DNA of 64,000 nt, taken from contig NZ_KV820360.1 of the NCBI RefSeq assembly GCF_001815355.1, positions 109,716 to 173,715 of the forward strand. Direction: 5' to 3'. This document shows, piece by piece, positions 7,469-17,897 of the stretch. Below the pieces are notes generated by a model. The model made no database searches. It was not told the origin of the DNA and saw nothing but the letters and a program-made list of their open reading frames with translations. Origin of the DNA: Haemophilus sp. HMSC068C11 (GTDB taxonomy: Bacteria; Pseudomonadota; Gammaproteobacteria; Enterobacterales; Pasteurellaceae). The first letter of the stretch is position 1; every line of letters starts with the position of its first letter. The position numbers and the translations under genes were made by a program.

Positions 7469-8926
7469 ATGATTATTTTCAATAATGGCAAATATAAAAG
7501 TATTCTAGCCGCAGAAAAAGGCGAGCTCGCAGAAATTGCTGAAACCGTGCAAAAAGACAAAGATTTTCGACCGCACTTTCATATTGCCCCACCAACTGGC
7601 TTAATGAACGATCCTAATGGTTTAATCTTTGATGGAGAGAAATACCATCTGTTCTATCAATGGTTTCCATTCGATGCGATCCACGGAATGAAACATTGGA
7701 AGCATTTAATCACAAAAGATTTCCAACATTATCAATCAGCAGATGATCTGATTCCTTGCGAGCTTTTTGAATCCCACGGATGCTATTCTGGTGGTGCTTT
7801 AAAAGTTGGTGATAAATTAGCCATGTTCTATACTGGCAATACCCGTCGTCCAAGCGATAATCAACGCGTGCCTTATCAAAATTTAGCGATTTTCGATCTT
7901 AATGGGAAATTACTCAGCAAACGTCCGTTAATTGAAAATGCGCCTGAAGGCTATACAGAGCATGTTCGCGATCCTAAACCGTATTTTACTGAAGAAGGTA
8001 AAATCCGTTTTATCTGCGGCGCACAGCGAGAAAATCTCACGGGAACTGCCATTATTTTTGAAATGGACAATCTTGAAGATACACCTCGTTTATTAGGCGA
8101 GCTTTCTTTGCCTGATTTTGACAATAAAAACGTATTTATGTGGGAATGCCCTGACCTATTAAAGCTCGGCGATAAAGATGTTTTTATTTGGTCGCCACAA
8201 GGTAAAGATCGAGAAGCACATCAATTCCAAAATAATTATCATGCGACTTATGCTGTGGGTAAATTAACGGATTTAACCTTTGAAGCAGAATATATTAGTG
8301 AGTTGGATCAAGGCTTTGATTTCTATGCACCACAAACGTTTGGTGGCTTATCTACTAAAACTCATGCGGTACTTTTCGGTTGGATTGGTTTGCCTGATTT
8401 AACTTACCCAACAGACAAATTTAAATGGCATTCGGCTTTAACCTTGCCAAGAGAATTGCGTTTAGAAGGCTCGAAGATTTATCAACGCCCGATTGCTAAA
8501 ATATACGAAAATCTGACCGCACTTTCATCACTTCAACTTGATGAGAAAGCGGATATTGTCAATTTAGATCGTGCCTATGTCAAATTTGAGGTAAATAACC
8601 AAGCCTTTGACTTAACCTTTTTCCAAAATGAAAAAGGACAATCATTACGACTTTCTTATGAAAATGGCTTGGTTTGCTTAGATCGCAGTCAAAGCGAACA
8701 AACGGAATTAATGAAGAAATTCGATACCAAACGCTTCTGCGAAGTTGAAAATCTACAAACTGTCGAAATTTTCTTCGATCGTTCAATTATTGAAATTTTC
8801 TTTAATCAGGGTGAAAAAGCGATGACATCAAGATTTTTCATTGAGAACAGAGAAAATACAGTAGCCAGCAATCATCCGTTAGATTTAATGATCGGTTATT
8901 TACCAGCTATTCAATATGACAAATAA
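7469..8926 (+). CDS. scrB: Sucrose-6-phosphate hydrolase (GH32 invertase)
   Basis: This 485-residue glycoside hydrolase family 32 enzyme has the nucleophile motif MNDPNG near residue 46, the RDP motif (HVRDPKPY) and the acid/base motif WECPD (FMWECPDLL). It has no signal peptide, so it acts in the cytoplasm on phosphorylated or imported sucrose. The C-terminal beta-sandwich domain ends with the family's usual DRSIIEIFFNQGE. No sucrose PTS permease gene is next to it; the following gene is a SetA-type transporter. Length is normal for ScrB. Confidence 0.93.
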   Translation: MIIFNNGKYKSILAAEKGELAEIAETVQKDKDFRPHFHIAPPTGLMNDPNGLIFDGEKYHLFYQWFPFDAIHGMKHWKHLITKDFQHYQSADDLIPCELFESHGCYSGGALKVGDKLAMFYTGNTRRPSDNQRVPYQNLAIFDLNGKLLSKRPLIENAPEGYTEHVRDPKPYFTEEGKIRFICGAQRENLTGTAIIFEMDNLEDTPRLLGELSLPDFDNKNVFMWECPDLLKLGDKDVFIWSPQGKDREAHQFQNNYHATYAVGKLTDLTFEAEYISELDQGFDFYAPQTFGGLSTKTHAVLFGWIGLPDLTYPTDKFKWHSALTLPRELRLEGSKIYQRPIAKIYENLTALSSLQLDEKADIVNLDRAYVKFEVNNQAFDLTFFQNEKGQSLRLSYENGLVCLDRSQSEQTELMKKFDTKRFCEVENLQTVEIFFDRSIIEIFFNQGEKAMTSRFFIENRENTVASNHPLDLMIGYLPAIQYDK

Positions 8927-8933
8927 TCAACTC

Positions 8934-8963
8934 AAGTGCGGTTAAAATTAACCGCACTTTTAT
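8934..8963 (+). terminator. Paired uptake-sequence terminator after scrB
   Basis: Perfect 12-base arms (AAGTGCGGTTAA and its complement) around a 2-base loop are followed by TTATTTT. It is two Haemophilus uptake signals in inverted orientation acting as a terminator. Confidence 0.8.
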
Positions 8964-8989
8964 TTTCAATCATGTTCTTTTATTAAGTA

Positions 8990-10168
8990 ATGACTATGTT
9001 TGTTCAACAACAAAACTCAACACCATCTAATCTTGTAGCATTCAATTTTCTATTGATCGCCTTTTTAACGGGAATTGCATCTGCGTTTCAAACGCCGACC
9101 TTGAGTTTGTATCTCTCTCAAGAGATTCAAGTTTCACCTTTTTTTGTGGGCTTGTTCTATTCCGTCAATGCCATTATTGGCATTATCTTGAGCCAAATTC
9201 TGGCGAAATATTCTGATAAGCAAGATGATCGTCGTAAAGTAATGATTGTATGCTGTTTGATTGCTGTGCTTGGCTGTCTCATTTTTGCTTATAGCCGAAA
9301 TTATTATGTGTTGATTATTATCGGTACAACGTTATTAGGCTTGGGTTCATCTGCCAATCCACAATCTTTTGCTCTAGCACGAGAATATGCTGAAAGTAGC
9401 CATCGTGAAGCAGTGATGTTCACCACAATTATGCGAACTCAAATATCTCTTGCTTGGATTGTAGGGCCACCGCTTTCCTTTTTCATTGCGCTAAACTGGG
9501 GATTTGATTATATGTATTTGGTGGCGGGTTCTGCCTTTTTACTGTGTGCAGGTGTCAGCAAATTATTGCCGAAAATTCCTCGTCAAAGTGCGGTCAAAAA
9601 TCAAGAGATTTTAGACAACACGCCACCAAGAAAAAGTGTGATTTACTTGTTCATCGCTAACCTATTACTTTGGACCTGTAACAGCATGTATCTCATTAAT
9701 ATGCCATTATTTGTAATTAATGAATTACATTTAAACAAAGAACTGGCGGGAACATTAATGGGGACAGCTGCGGGATTGGAAATTCCTGTGATGATTTTTG
9801 CGGGCTATCTCACCAAATATTTCAGTAAAAAACGCTTGATGATGATTGCTTTAGTTTCAGGTCTCGCCTTCTATTCAAGTTTATTATTCGCTGAGCAAAC
9901 TTGGCAGCTTATCGGATTACAGCTGCTTAATGCAATTTTTATCGGTATTACTGCTACGATTGGCATGGTGTATTTCCAAGACTTAATGCCGACTAAAATG
10001 GGCACAGCCACTACGCTATTTAGTAATGCAGCAAAAAGTAGCTGGATTATTGGTGGGCCTATTGCCGGTATTATTGCGGAAATTTGGCATTACAACTCTG
10101 TTTTTTATGTAGCTGTGGCATTAATTTTTATCAGCGTAGCCTGTATGTGGAAAGTCAAATCAGTTTGA
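8990..10168 (+). CDS. Sugar efflux transporter of the SetA/SetB family (MFS)
   Basis: The 392-residue protein has twelve predicted membrane helices and closely resembles E. coli SetA by recollection: QTPTLSLYLSQEIQVSPFFV, SDKQDDRRK, FALAREYAE and SLAWIVGPPLSF all have direct counterparts. Set transporters export glucose, lactose and related sugars to relieve sugar-phosphate stress. Next to scrKB it might instead handle sucrose or fructose, or be a safety valve for hexose build-up. The start may be the ATG at 8990 or the second Met at 8996. Confidence 0.85.
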   Translation: MTMFVQQQNSTPSNLVAFNFLLIAFLTGIASAFQTPTLSLYLSQEIQVSPFFVGLFYSVNAIIGIILSQILAKYSDKQDDRRKVMIVCCLIAVLGCLIFAYSRNYYVLIIIGTTLLGLGSSANPQSFALAREYAESSHREAVMFTTIMRTQISLAWIVGPPLSFFIALNWGFDYMYLVAGSAFLLCAGVSKLLPKIPRQSAVKNQEILDNTPPRKSVIYLFIANLLLWTCNSMYLINMPLFVINELHLNKELAGTLMGTAAGLEIPVMIFAGYLTKYFSKKRLMMIALVSGLAFYSSLLFAEQTWQLIGLQLLNAIFIGITATIGMVYFQDLMPTKMGTATTLFSNAAKSSWIIGGPIAGIIAEIWHYNSVFYVAVALIFISVACMWKVKSV

Positions 10169-10176
10169 TTAAAATA

Positions 10177-10206
10177 AAAAAGAGCGGTCAATTTTGACCG
10201 CTCTTT
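10177..10206. terminator. Bidirectional terminator between the set-like gene and pgi
   Basis: AAAAGAGCGGTCAA and its complement form a near-perfect stem with A and T tracts on both sides, serving converging genes. Confidence 0.85.
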
Positions 10207-10220
10207 TGTTTTCCATTATC

Positions 10221-11882
<1,662 letters not shown>

Positions 11883-11926
11883 TTAAAAATTGAATTCTTT
11901 ACATTTTTGCTTTCTTGCAAAAACAA

Positions 11927-13009
11927 TTAATCGACATATTCTGTTATAACACGAGGGGTCAATTTTGTAATCAATTCATAGCTTAAAATACCACTGTATT
12001 TAGCTACCGTTTCAATTGGTAATTCCTTACCCCATAAGATCACTTCATCACCGACTTTATCTTGGCTATCTGCACCTAAATCCACCGTCAGCATATCCAT
12101 TGAGACGCGACCGACAATAGGAACAATTCGACCATTTAGATAAACTGGCGTACCTTCTGGCACATCACGCGGATAGCCATCACCGTATCCAATAGCGACA
12201 ACACCAATTTTGGTATCTTTAGGACTGGTCCAAATGCCACCATAGCCAACAGGTTCACCTTTTTTCTGTTCACGAACAGCAAGCAAAGATGACGTTAAAT
12301 TCATCACAGGAGTTAAACCAAATTCAGCCCCAACAGTATCCGTTGGTGAAATACCATACATGATAATCCCTGGGCGAATACAATCTAAATGCGCTTCTGG
12401 CCAGAATAGAATCCCACCGGATGCAGCAATGGTTCGTTCTCCTGCTTTATCTTTTGTCGCTTGAAGGAAACGATCGAGCTGAACTTGAGTGTAATCAGAA
12501 TCTAATTCATCTGCTCGACTAAAATGACTCACAAAACCTAAGTGCGGTTGAATTTGAGGAAGTTTTTTTAACTCTTGATAAAAATAATCCACTTCATCAA
12601 GTGATACACCTAAACGGTGCATACCGGTATCAATTTTTAACCAGACTTTAATTGGACTTGGTACTACGGCCCGTTTTAATGCTTCAAGCTGTTCGCGGTT
12701 ATGTACCACCGTTTCAATGTTATTTACCGCAATAATAGGCAGATCTTTTTCATCAAAAAAGCCTTCTAGCAATAAGATCGGTTTAATAATACCATTGGAG
12801 CGTAAAGATAATGCTTCTTCTAAACGTGCCACAGCAAAGCAATCCACCATACTTTCTAAAGCGGATGAGACGAATACTACACCGTGACCATATGCGTTTG
12901 CTTTTACCACGGCAATAATTTTACTGTGGGGCGCTTTTTCTTTAATAACTTGTAAATTATGTTTTAAGGCAAGCGAACTGATTTTCGCTGTTGCCGGTTT
13001 TACGTTCAT
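11927..13009 (-). CDS. alr: Alanine racemase
   Basis: This 360-residue PLP enzyme makes D-alanine for peptidoglycan. The PLP lysine is in VVKANAYGHG near residue 34. The C-terminal catalytic Tyr lies in the VGYGGIW region, and SMDMLTVDLG is conserved. It starts 23 bases after dnaB, so the two are probably cotranscribed. Confidence 0.96.
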   Translation of the reverse strand: MNVKPATAKISSLALKHNLQVIKEKAPHSKIIAVVKANAYGHGVVFVSSALESMVDCFAVARLEEALSLRSNGIIKPILLLEGFFDEKDLPIIAVNNIETVVHNREQLEALKRAVVPSPIKVWLKIDTGMHRLGVSLDEVDYFYQELKKLPQIQPHLGFVSHFSRADELDSDYTQVQLDRFLQATKDKAGERTIAASGGILFWPEAHLDCIRPGIIMYGISPTDTVGAEFGLTPVMNLTSSLLAVREQKKGEPVGYGGIWTSPKDTKIGVVAIGYGDGYPRDVPEGTPVYLNGRIVPIVGRVSMDMLTVDLGADSQDKVGDEVILWGKELPIETVAKYSGILSYELITKLTPRVITEYVD

Positions 13010-13032
13010 TTTTCTAATCCGTTATCTCTTGC

Positions 13033-14439
13033 CTAATAATCATCTCTGTATTCACGCTGTTCGGCAAGGTTATCAAAGCGTGAGAATTGACCGTTAAATG
13101 CTAAACGTACACGACCAATCGGACCGTTACGTTGTTTACCAATAATGATTTCAGCCACCCCTTTATCTTCGGAATTATCGTTATACACTTCGTCACGATA
13201 AATGAACATAATCAAGTCAGCATCCTGCTCAATAGAGCCTGATTCACGTAAGTCTGAGTTTACCGGACGTTTATCCGCACGTTGTTCCAAAGTACGGTTG
13301 AGCTGAGAAAGTGCAATGACCGGGACTTCTAATTCTTTTGCTAATGCTTTTAAAGAACGGGAAATCTCTGCGATTTCTAAAGTACGGTTATCTGAAAATG
13401 CAGGTGCACGCATTAACTGAAGGTAGTCCACCATAATCATGCTCAAGCCACCATTTTCGCGATAAACACGACGTGCTCGAGAACGTAACTCCGTTGGGGT
13501 TAAGCCAGAAGAATCATCAATATAAAGGTTGTTTTTTTGCTTAAACATCCCAAACACGCTGGCAATCTTGCTCCATTCCGTTTCATCCAAGTTTTGGCCA
13601 GTACGAATTTTGGTTTGATCCACGCGAGCAAGAGAGGCAATCATACGCATCATGATTTGTTCCGCAGGCATCTCTAAACTGAATACCAACACAGGCTTAT
13701 CACTTGCCATGGCGGCATTTTCACAAAGGTTCATCGCAAACGTGGTTTTACCCATAGAAGGACGAGCTGCGACAATGATGAGATCGGAAGGCTGTAAACC
13801 TGCAGTTTTCTTATCTAAGTCGACAAAGCCCGTTGTGACCCCTGTCACACCGCTATGATTTTCAAGCTTGCTTAAGGTATCAATTCGAGCAATAGTACTT
13901 TCCAACACGCTGATCACATTTTGTGGCCCTTCAGTTGAAGAACTGCGTTTTTCAGCAATAGCAAACACTTCTCTTTCAGCCTCATCCAACACCATTTTGA
14001 TGTCTTTGCCTTTCGGAGAATAGCTGTTTTCTGCGATACGATTTCCCACAGCAATAAGCTCACGCAAAATCGCTTTTTCACGTACGATTTCAGCATAAGC
14101 CAAAATATTAATGGCATTTGGCGTGTTATTAGAAAGATCCGCTAAATAAGCAAAACCGCCTACAGAATCGCTAATACCTTTCGCTTTAAGGGCTTGATCA
14201 AGGGTGATTAAATCAATCGGGCTTTGATTACGCATTAATTCTTCCATGGTTTGGAAGATTGCTTTATGCGCAAAAGTATAAAAATCCTCAGCAATCACTC
14301 TTTCTGCAACACCATCCCAATGTTGATTACTCAACATAATGCCGCCAAGTACGGCTTGTTCAGCTTCAGTGGAATGAGGCGGGATGCTAACTTGTTCAGT
14401 TTTCTGATCTGGAGATTGGATTTGTCTTTGTGAGGCCAT
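13033..14439 (-). CDS. dnaB: Replicative DNA helicase DnaB
   Basis: The 468-residue helicase has an N-terminal DnaG-interacting domain (PPHSTEAEQAVLGGIM) and a RecA-type motor with Walker A ARPSMGKTTFAMN, Walker B MIMVDYLQLM and a C-terminal arginine-finger region (KQRNGPIG). It unwinds DNA at the replication fork as a hexamer. No intein or insertion is seen. Transcription probably continues into alr. The upstream gap holds the pykA terminator, so dnaB should have its own promoter in 14440-14538. Confidence 0.97.
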   Translation of the reverse strand: MASQRQIQSPDQKTEQVSIPPHSTEAEQAVLGGIMLSNQHWDGVAERVIAEDFYTFAHKAIFQTMEELMRNQSPIDLITLDQALKAKGISDSVGGFAYLADLSNNTPNAINILAYAEIVREKAILRELIAVGNRIAENSYSPKGKDIKMVLDEAEREVFAIAEKRSSSTEGPQNVISVLESTIARIDTLSKLENHSGVTGVTTGFVDLDKKTAGLQPSDLIIVAARPSMGKTTFAMNLCENAAMASDKPVLVFSLEMPAEQIMMRMIASLARVDQTKIRTGQNLDETEWSKIASVFGMFKQKNNLYIDDSSGLTPTELRSRARRVYRENGGLSMIMVDYLQLMRAPAFSDNRTLEIAEISRSLKALAKELEVPVIALSQLNRTLEQRADKRPVNSDLRESGSIEQDADLIMFIYRDEVYNDNSEDKGVAEIIIGKQRNGPIGRVRLAFNGQFSRFDNLAEQREYRDDY

Positions 14440-14539
14440 AAGGATTTCAATTTAAACTAAAAACTGTGCTTATGATACCGCAAATACGAGGTGGTTTTAA
14501 GAAAAAAGTGCGGTCAATATTTTCAATATTTTAGATATA

Positions 14540-14571
14540 AAAAAACGGTGGAAAAATCCACCGCTCTTTTT
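14540..14571 (-). terminator. Terminator of pykA
   Basis: On the minus strand CGGTGGA/TCCACCG arms with a 4-base loop are followed by seven T, 17 bases past the pykA stop. Confidence 0.85.
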
Positions 14572-14587
14572 TATTCATGAATGTTGA

Positions 14588-16024
14588 TTATTCAACAGTT
14601 AAAGTACGACAAACGTTAGTTGTACCTTCTGACTCATCACCTTGTGTTAATAAAACAACATCACCAGAAACTAAATAACCTTTTTCTTTTAATAGGTTAA
14701 TCGCTGCTTTTGCACCCGCAGAGCTACGAGATTCACCATCAAAATGAACTGGTGTCACACCGCGGTATAATGCGCAACGGTTTAATGTTTCTTGAACACG
14801 AGAAAGTGCAAAGATTGGTAAACCTGAGCTGATACGTGACATTAATAATGGTGTACGACCAGAGTGGCTTAAGGTAATGATTGCTGCAATACCGCTTAAG
14901 TGGTTTGCAGCGTACATTGCAGACATCGCTACAGATTCTTCAATATCTCTGAACTCACGATCTAAACGGTGTTTAGAAATATTGATGCTTGGCATTTTTT
15001 CTGCACCTAAACATACTCGAGCCATTGTCGCCACAGTCTCAGCTGGATATTGCCCTGCAGCAGTTTCTGCTGAAAGCATTACCGCGTCAGTACCATCCAA
15101 TACCGCATTTGCCACATCCATCACTTCTGCACGAGTAGGCATTGGGTTGCTGATCATTGACTCCATCATTTGAGTTGCAGTAATAACCGCACGGTTTAAT
15201 TGACGTGAACGACGAATTAATTTTTTCTGTACACCAACTAATTCTGGGTCACCAATCTCAACACCTAAGTCGCCACGTGCAACCATGATGACATCAGAAG
15301 CTAAGATGATATCATCCATTGCTGCTTCATCAACAACAGTTTCAGCACGTTCAACTTTAGCAACGATTTTCACGTCTAAACCTGCTTGTTTTGCTAATTC
15401 ACGCGCATAGTTTAAATCTGCGCTTGAACGAGGGAACGATACAGCTAAGTAATCTACACCGATACGTGCAGCTGTGATGATATCTGCTTTATCTTTTTCA
15501 GTTAATGCATCTGCAGATAAACCACCACCTAATTTGTTGATCCCTTTATTGTTTGACAATGGACCACCAACTGTCACTTCAGTAAATACTTTTGCACCGT
15601 CAGTAGAAAGGACTTTTAATTGAACACGGCCATCATCTAATAAAAGAATATCGCCAGGAACAACGTCTTGTGGAAGAGTTTTATAGTCTAAACCAACAGC
15701 TTCTTGATTACCCTCACCTTTTGGTAATTCCGCATCAAGAATAAATTTATCGCCAACATTTAAGAAAATTTTGCCGTCTTTAAAAGTAGAAACACGAATT
15801 TTAGGGCCTTGTAAGTCACCTAAAATTGCCACGGTTTTACCTAATTTTTTCGCGATCGCACGAACACGCTCAGCACGCTCAATATGATCATCTGGTGTAC
15901 CGTGAGAAAAGTTCATACGTACAACATTAGCGCCTGCTGCGATAATTTTTTCAAGATTGTTATCGCGGTCTGTTGCTGGACCCATTGTACATACAATCTT
16001 CGTTCTTCTTAATTTTCTAGACAT
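14588..16024 (-). CDS. pykA: Pyruvate kinase
   Basis: The 478-residue enzyme makes pyruvate and ATP from phosphoenolpyruvate. It opens with [14 protein letters not shown] and has the active-site lysine motif [11 protein letters not shown], the metal site [12 protein letters not shown], and [10 protein letters not shown]. The sequence is of the PykA (AMP-activated) type by resemblance to E. coli PykA. The C-terminal regulatory domain is complete ([17 protein letters not shown]). The upstream 230 bases contain its promoter and that of the divergent tRNA gene. Confidence 0.95.
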   Translation of the reverse strand: MSRKLRRTKIVCTMGPATDRDNNLEKIIAAGANVVRMNFSHGTPDDHIERAERVRAIAKKLGKTVAILGDLQGPKIRVSTFKDGKIFLNVGDKFILDAELPKGEGNQEAVGLDYKTLPQDVVPGDILLLDDGRVQLKVLSTDGAKVFTEVTVGGPLSNNKGINKLGGGLSADALTEKDKADIITAARIGVDYLAVSFPRSSADLNYARELAKQAGLDVKIVAKVERAETVVDEAAMDDIILASDVIMVARGDLGVEIGDPELVGVQKKLIRRSRQLNRAVITATQMMESMISNPMPTRAEVMDVANAVLDGTDAVMLSAETAAGQYPAETVATMARVCLGAEKMPSINISKHRLDREFRDIEESVAMSAMYAANHLSGIAAIITLSHSGRTPLLMSRISSGLPIFALSRVQETLNRCALYRGVTPVHFDGESRSSAGAKAAINLLKEKGYLVSGDVVLLTQGDESEGTTNVCRTLTVE

Positions 16025-16251
16025 TATCTAAACTCCACAAATAGTTACAATTCACTAAAGCTTTTTTAAATTTCGGCTCATCCGAGATAAAAAACGCTGG
16101 GCATTATACGCTTAAACCTGCATAAAATCAAAATAACTACTGAGACTTTTTAAATCAATTTTTGGTTATTTTTTTAGCAGCTAAATTTAACTTAAAACAA
16201 ATTCTCTTGTTTTCATCCTCAAAACTGTTTATCATCTGCCACATCTTTTAC

Positions 16252-16328
16252 GCGACTATAGCTCAGTTGGTTAGAGCACCACCTTGACATGGTGGGGGTC
16301 ACTGGTTCGAGTCCAGCTAGTCGCACCA
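16252..16328 (+). tRNA. tRNA-Val(GAC)
   Basis: The 77-base gene has a 7-base acceptor stem GCGACTA/TAGTCGC, a D arm GCTCAGTTGGTTAGAGC, an anticodon loop TTGACAT in a CCACC/GGTGG stem, TTCGAGT and encoded CCA. Anticodon GAC reads GUC and GUU valine codons. The outer T-stem pair is A opposite C. The 3' end (16314-16329) doubles as the left attachment site of the adjoining island. Confidence 0.95.
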
Positions 16329-16329
16329 T
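16314..16329 (+). other. attL of the integrated island (3' end of tRNA-Val)
   Basis: CAGCTAGTCGCACCAT at the tRNA 3' end recurs at 31192-31206 as CAGCTAGTGCACCAT, with one base missing. The integrase gene starts about 190 bases away. P4-type integrases commonly use tRNA 3' ends. Confidence 0.7.
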
Positions 16330-16340
16330 TTATCCTAAAC

Positions 16341-16376
16341 AAAACCCCGCGAAACTACTCGCGGGGTTTTGTTTTT
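16341..16376 (+). terminator. Terminator after tRNA-Val supplied by the island
   Basis: AAAACCCCGCGA and its complement TCGCGGGGTTTT form a long GC-rich stem followed by GTTTTT. It lies inside the island, 12 bases past attL. The original host terminator is probably the one at 31212-31242. Confidence 0.85.
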
Positions 16377-16451
16377 CCCAGTGTTTTCAAGGCTTTTCAG
16401 CCCTTTTACTTATCGCCACTAATCAGATTTAATTGTCTTTAACCGCATTTT

Positions 16452-16504
16452 TTAGTAACAAGTTTAGTAACAAGGTGATAAACTTCGAAAAATCTTGTTA
16501 CTAA
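16452..16504. repeat. Putative integrase arm-type repeats, left end
   Basis: TTAGTAACAAG occurs directly at 16452-16462 and 16464-16474 and inverted at 16494-16504, immediately before the integrase gene. The same tandem pair with the same 12-base period is at 31111-31133 near the right attachment site. Confidence 0.65.
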
Positions 16505-16516
16505 AACTAAGGAAAA

Positions 16517-17737
16517 ATGATGCCTCGTGTTACTAAGCCGCTCACAAATACCGAAGTAGATAAAGCGAAAACAAAGGATAAAGAATACAATCTAAGTGAT
16601 GGTAACGGTCTTTTTTTACGCATTAAGCCTACCGGTGCTAAGGCTTGGATTTTTAATTATTATCACCCAGTAACAAATAAACGCACATCTTTTACTATTG
16701 GAACTTATCCAGCTATAACACTTGCGCAAGCTCGCCAAAAACGCGAAGAATATCGCGCCCTACTCGCTCAAAGTATCGATCCGCAAGAATACATCAAAGA
16801 ACAAGAACTAATTAAAAACGGTCAGAACGAAAATACTTTCTATAAAGTCGCTTTACTTTGGAAAGAAAAAAGAAGTAAAGAAATTGAGCCTATGACAATG
16901 GAAAAGAATTGGGCAAGATTAGAAAATTATCTATTCCCTACCCTTGGGAATTACCCTATCGATCAGATTACTTCCCCTTTATTGATTAAAACTGTTCGGA
17001 CATTAAATGAAAAAGGTTTCAATGATACGCTGCACCGTTTATTAAACCTCGCTAATCAGATTTTAAATTATGCGGTAACAATAGGATTAATTTCGTTTAA
17101 TTCTTGCTTGAAAGCATCAGATGCTTACCATAAAGAGCCTCAAAAACATCACCCAGCAATCAAACCGGAAGAACTACCGAAACTATTACAAGACTTCAAA
17201 AATTCAAACAGGGATTATCTGACAAAGGTTTTATTTCGCTGGCAATTACTTTCTATGGTTCGTCCAGCTGAGGCTGTTTCTGTTGAATGGTCTGAAATTG
17301 ATTTCGATAAGAAAATATGGACAATCCCAGCAGAAAAAATGAAAAAAACAAGACAAGGGGCATTTCCGCATATTGTTCCGCTCTCGTCTTTAATGCTTAA
17401 GATTTTAGAAGAATTGAAACCTATAACAGGCGATGACAAATTCGTATTTTCTCACTATCACAAACCTAACCAATCAGCTAGTAAAGAGCTAATAGCTAAC
17501 GCATTGAGAAAAATAGGTTACAAAGGGATTCAAGATGCTCACGGATTGAGATCGATAGCTAGAACGTTTTTAGAAGATCAGCAAATTGATTTCCGTATTG
17601 CTGAAAGTTGTCTTGCTCATAGCATTGGGAATAAAACAAGTCAGGCGTATAACCGTTACGATTATGTAGAACTCCGCCGCCCTGTGATGCAATTATGGAG
17701 TAATTTTGTGGAGCAATGCGAAAAAGAAAATGCGTAG
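16517..17737 (+). CDS. int: P4-type tyrosine integrase
   Basis: The 406-residue protein has the N-terminal arm-binding domain of P4-family integrases (LSDGNGLFLRIKPTGAKAW, then IGTYPAITLAQAR), a core-binding SAM-like domain, and a catalytic domain. The catalytic residues are Arg249 (SMVRPAEA), the HxxR box His342/Arg345 (AHGLRSIA), His368 and the nucleophile Tyr378 (QAYNRYDY). It integrates and excises the island at the 3' end of tRNA-Val. It is the only plus-strand gene of the island. Repeats at 16452-16504 overlap its promoter region and could give self-control by Int binding. Confidence 0.95.
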   Translation: MMPRVTKPLTNTEVDKAKTKDKEYNLSDGNGLFLRIKPTGAKAWIFNYYHPVTNKRTSFTIGTYPAITLAQARQKREEYRALLAQSIDPQEYIKEQELIKNGQNENTFYKVALLWKEKRSKEIEPMTMEKNWARLENYLFPTLGNYPIDQITSPLLIKTVRTLNEKGFNDTLHRLLNLANQILNYAVTIGLISFNSCLKASDAYHKEPQKHHPAIKPEELPKLLQDFKNSNRDYLTKVLFRWQLLSMVRPAEAVSVEWSEIDFDKKIWTIPAEKMKKTRQGAFPHIVPLSSLMLKILEELKPITGDDKFVFSHYHKPNQSASKELIANALRKIGYKGIQDAHGLRSIARTFLEDQQIDFRIAESCLAHSIGNKTSQAYNRYDYVELRRPVMQLWSNFVEQCEKENA

Positions 17738-17765
17738 AGAGAAAGATTAAAAGTTTTCTAAAGGG

Positions 17766-17857
17766 TGTTCACTCTGTTCACTTCTTCATTTTTATTTTAA
17801 AATCAATTATTTAACCAGTGAACAGAATTTCCAAACCGTTCACTTTTTTAGTGAACA
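17766..17857. repeat. AGTGAACA motifs beside the helicase gene (possible second origin element)
   Basis: Five copies of AGTGAACA or a one-base variant occur in both orientations: inverted at 17766-17773, 17775-17782 and 17837-17844, direct at 17817-17824 and 17850-17857. They differ by one base from the GGTGAACA iterons at 30924-31025. Phage P4 needs two such regions, ori and crr. The region otherwise holds only the end of int and a terminator. Confidence 0.5.
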
Positions 17858-17861
17858 TATA

Positions 17862-17884
17862 AAAAGGGGCTTTCGCCCCTTAAC
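17862..17884. terminator. Bidirectional terminator between int and the helicase gene
   Basis: AAGGGGC/GCCCCTT arms with a short TTTC/G loop and A/T tracts either side lie between the converging integrase and helicase genes. The same hairpin recurs at 29495-29513. Confidence 0.75.
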
Positions 17885-17897
17885 TCATTTTATTACA

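Noticed and set aside
16252-16328. Second tRNA or tmRNA near the attachment site
   Set aside because: Only one cloverleaf is found; the right-end copy is just a 15-base 3' fragment.
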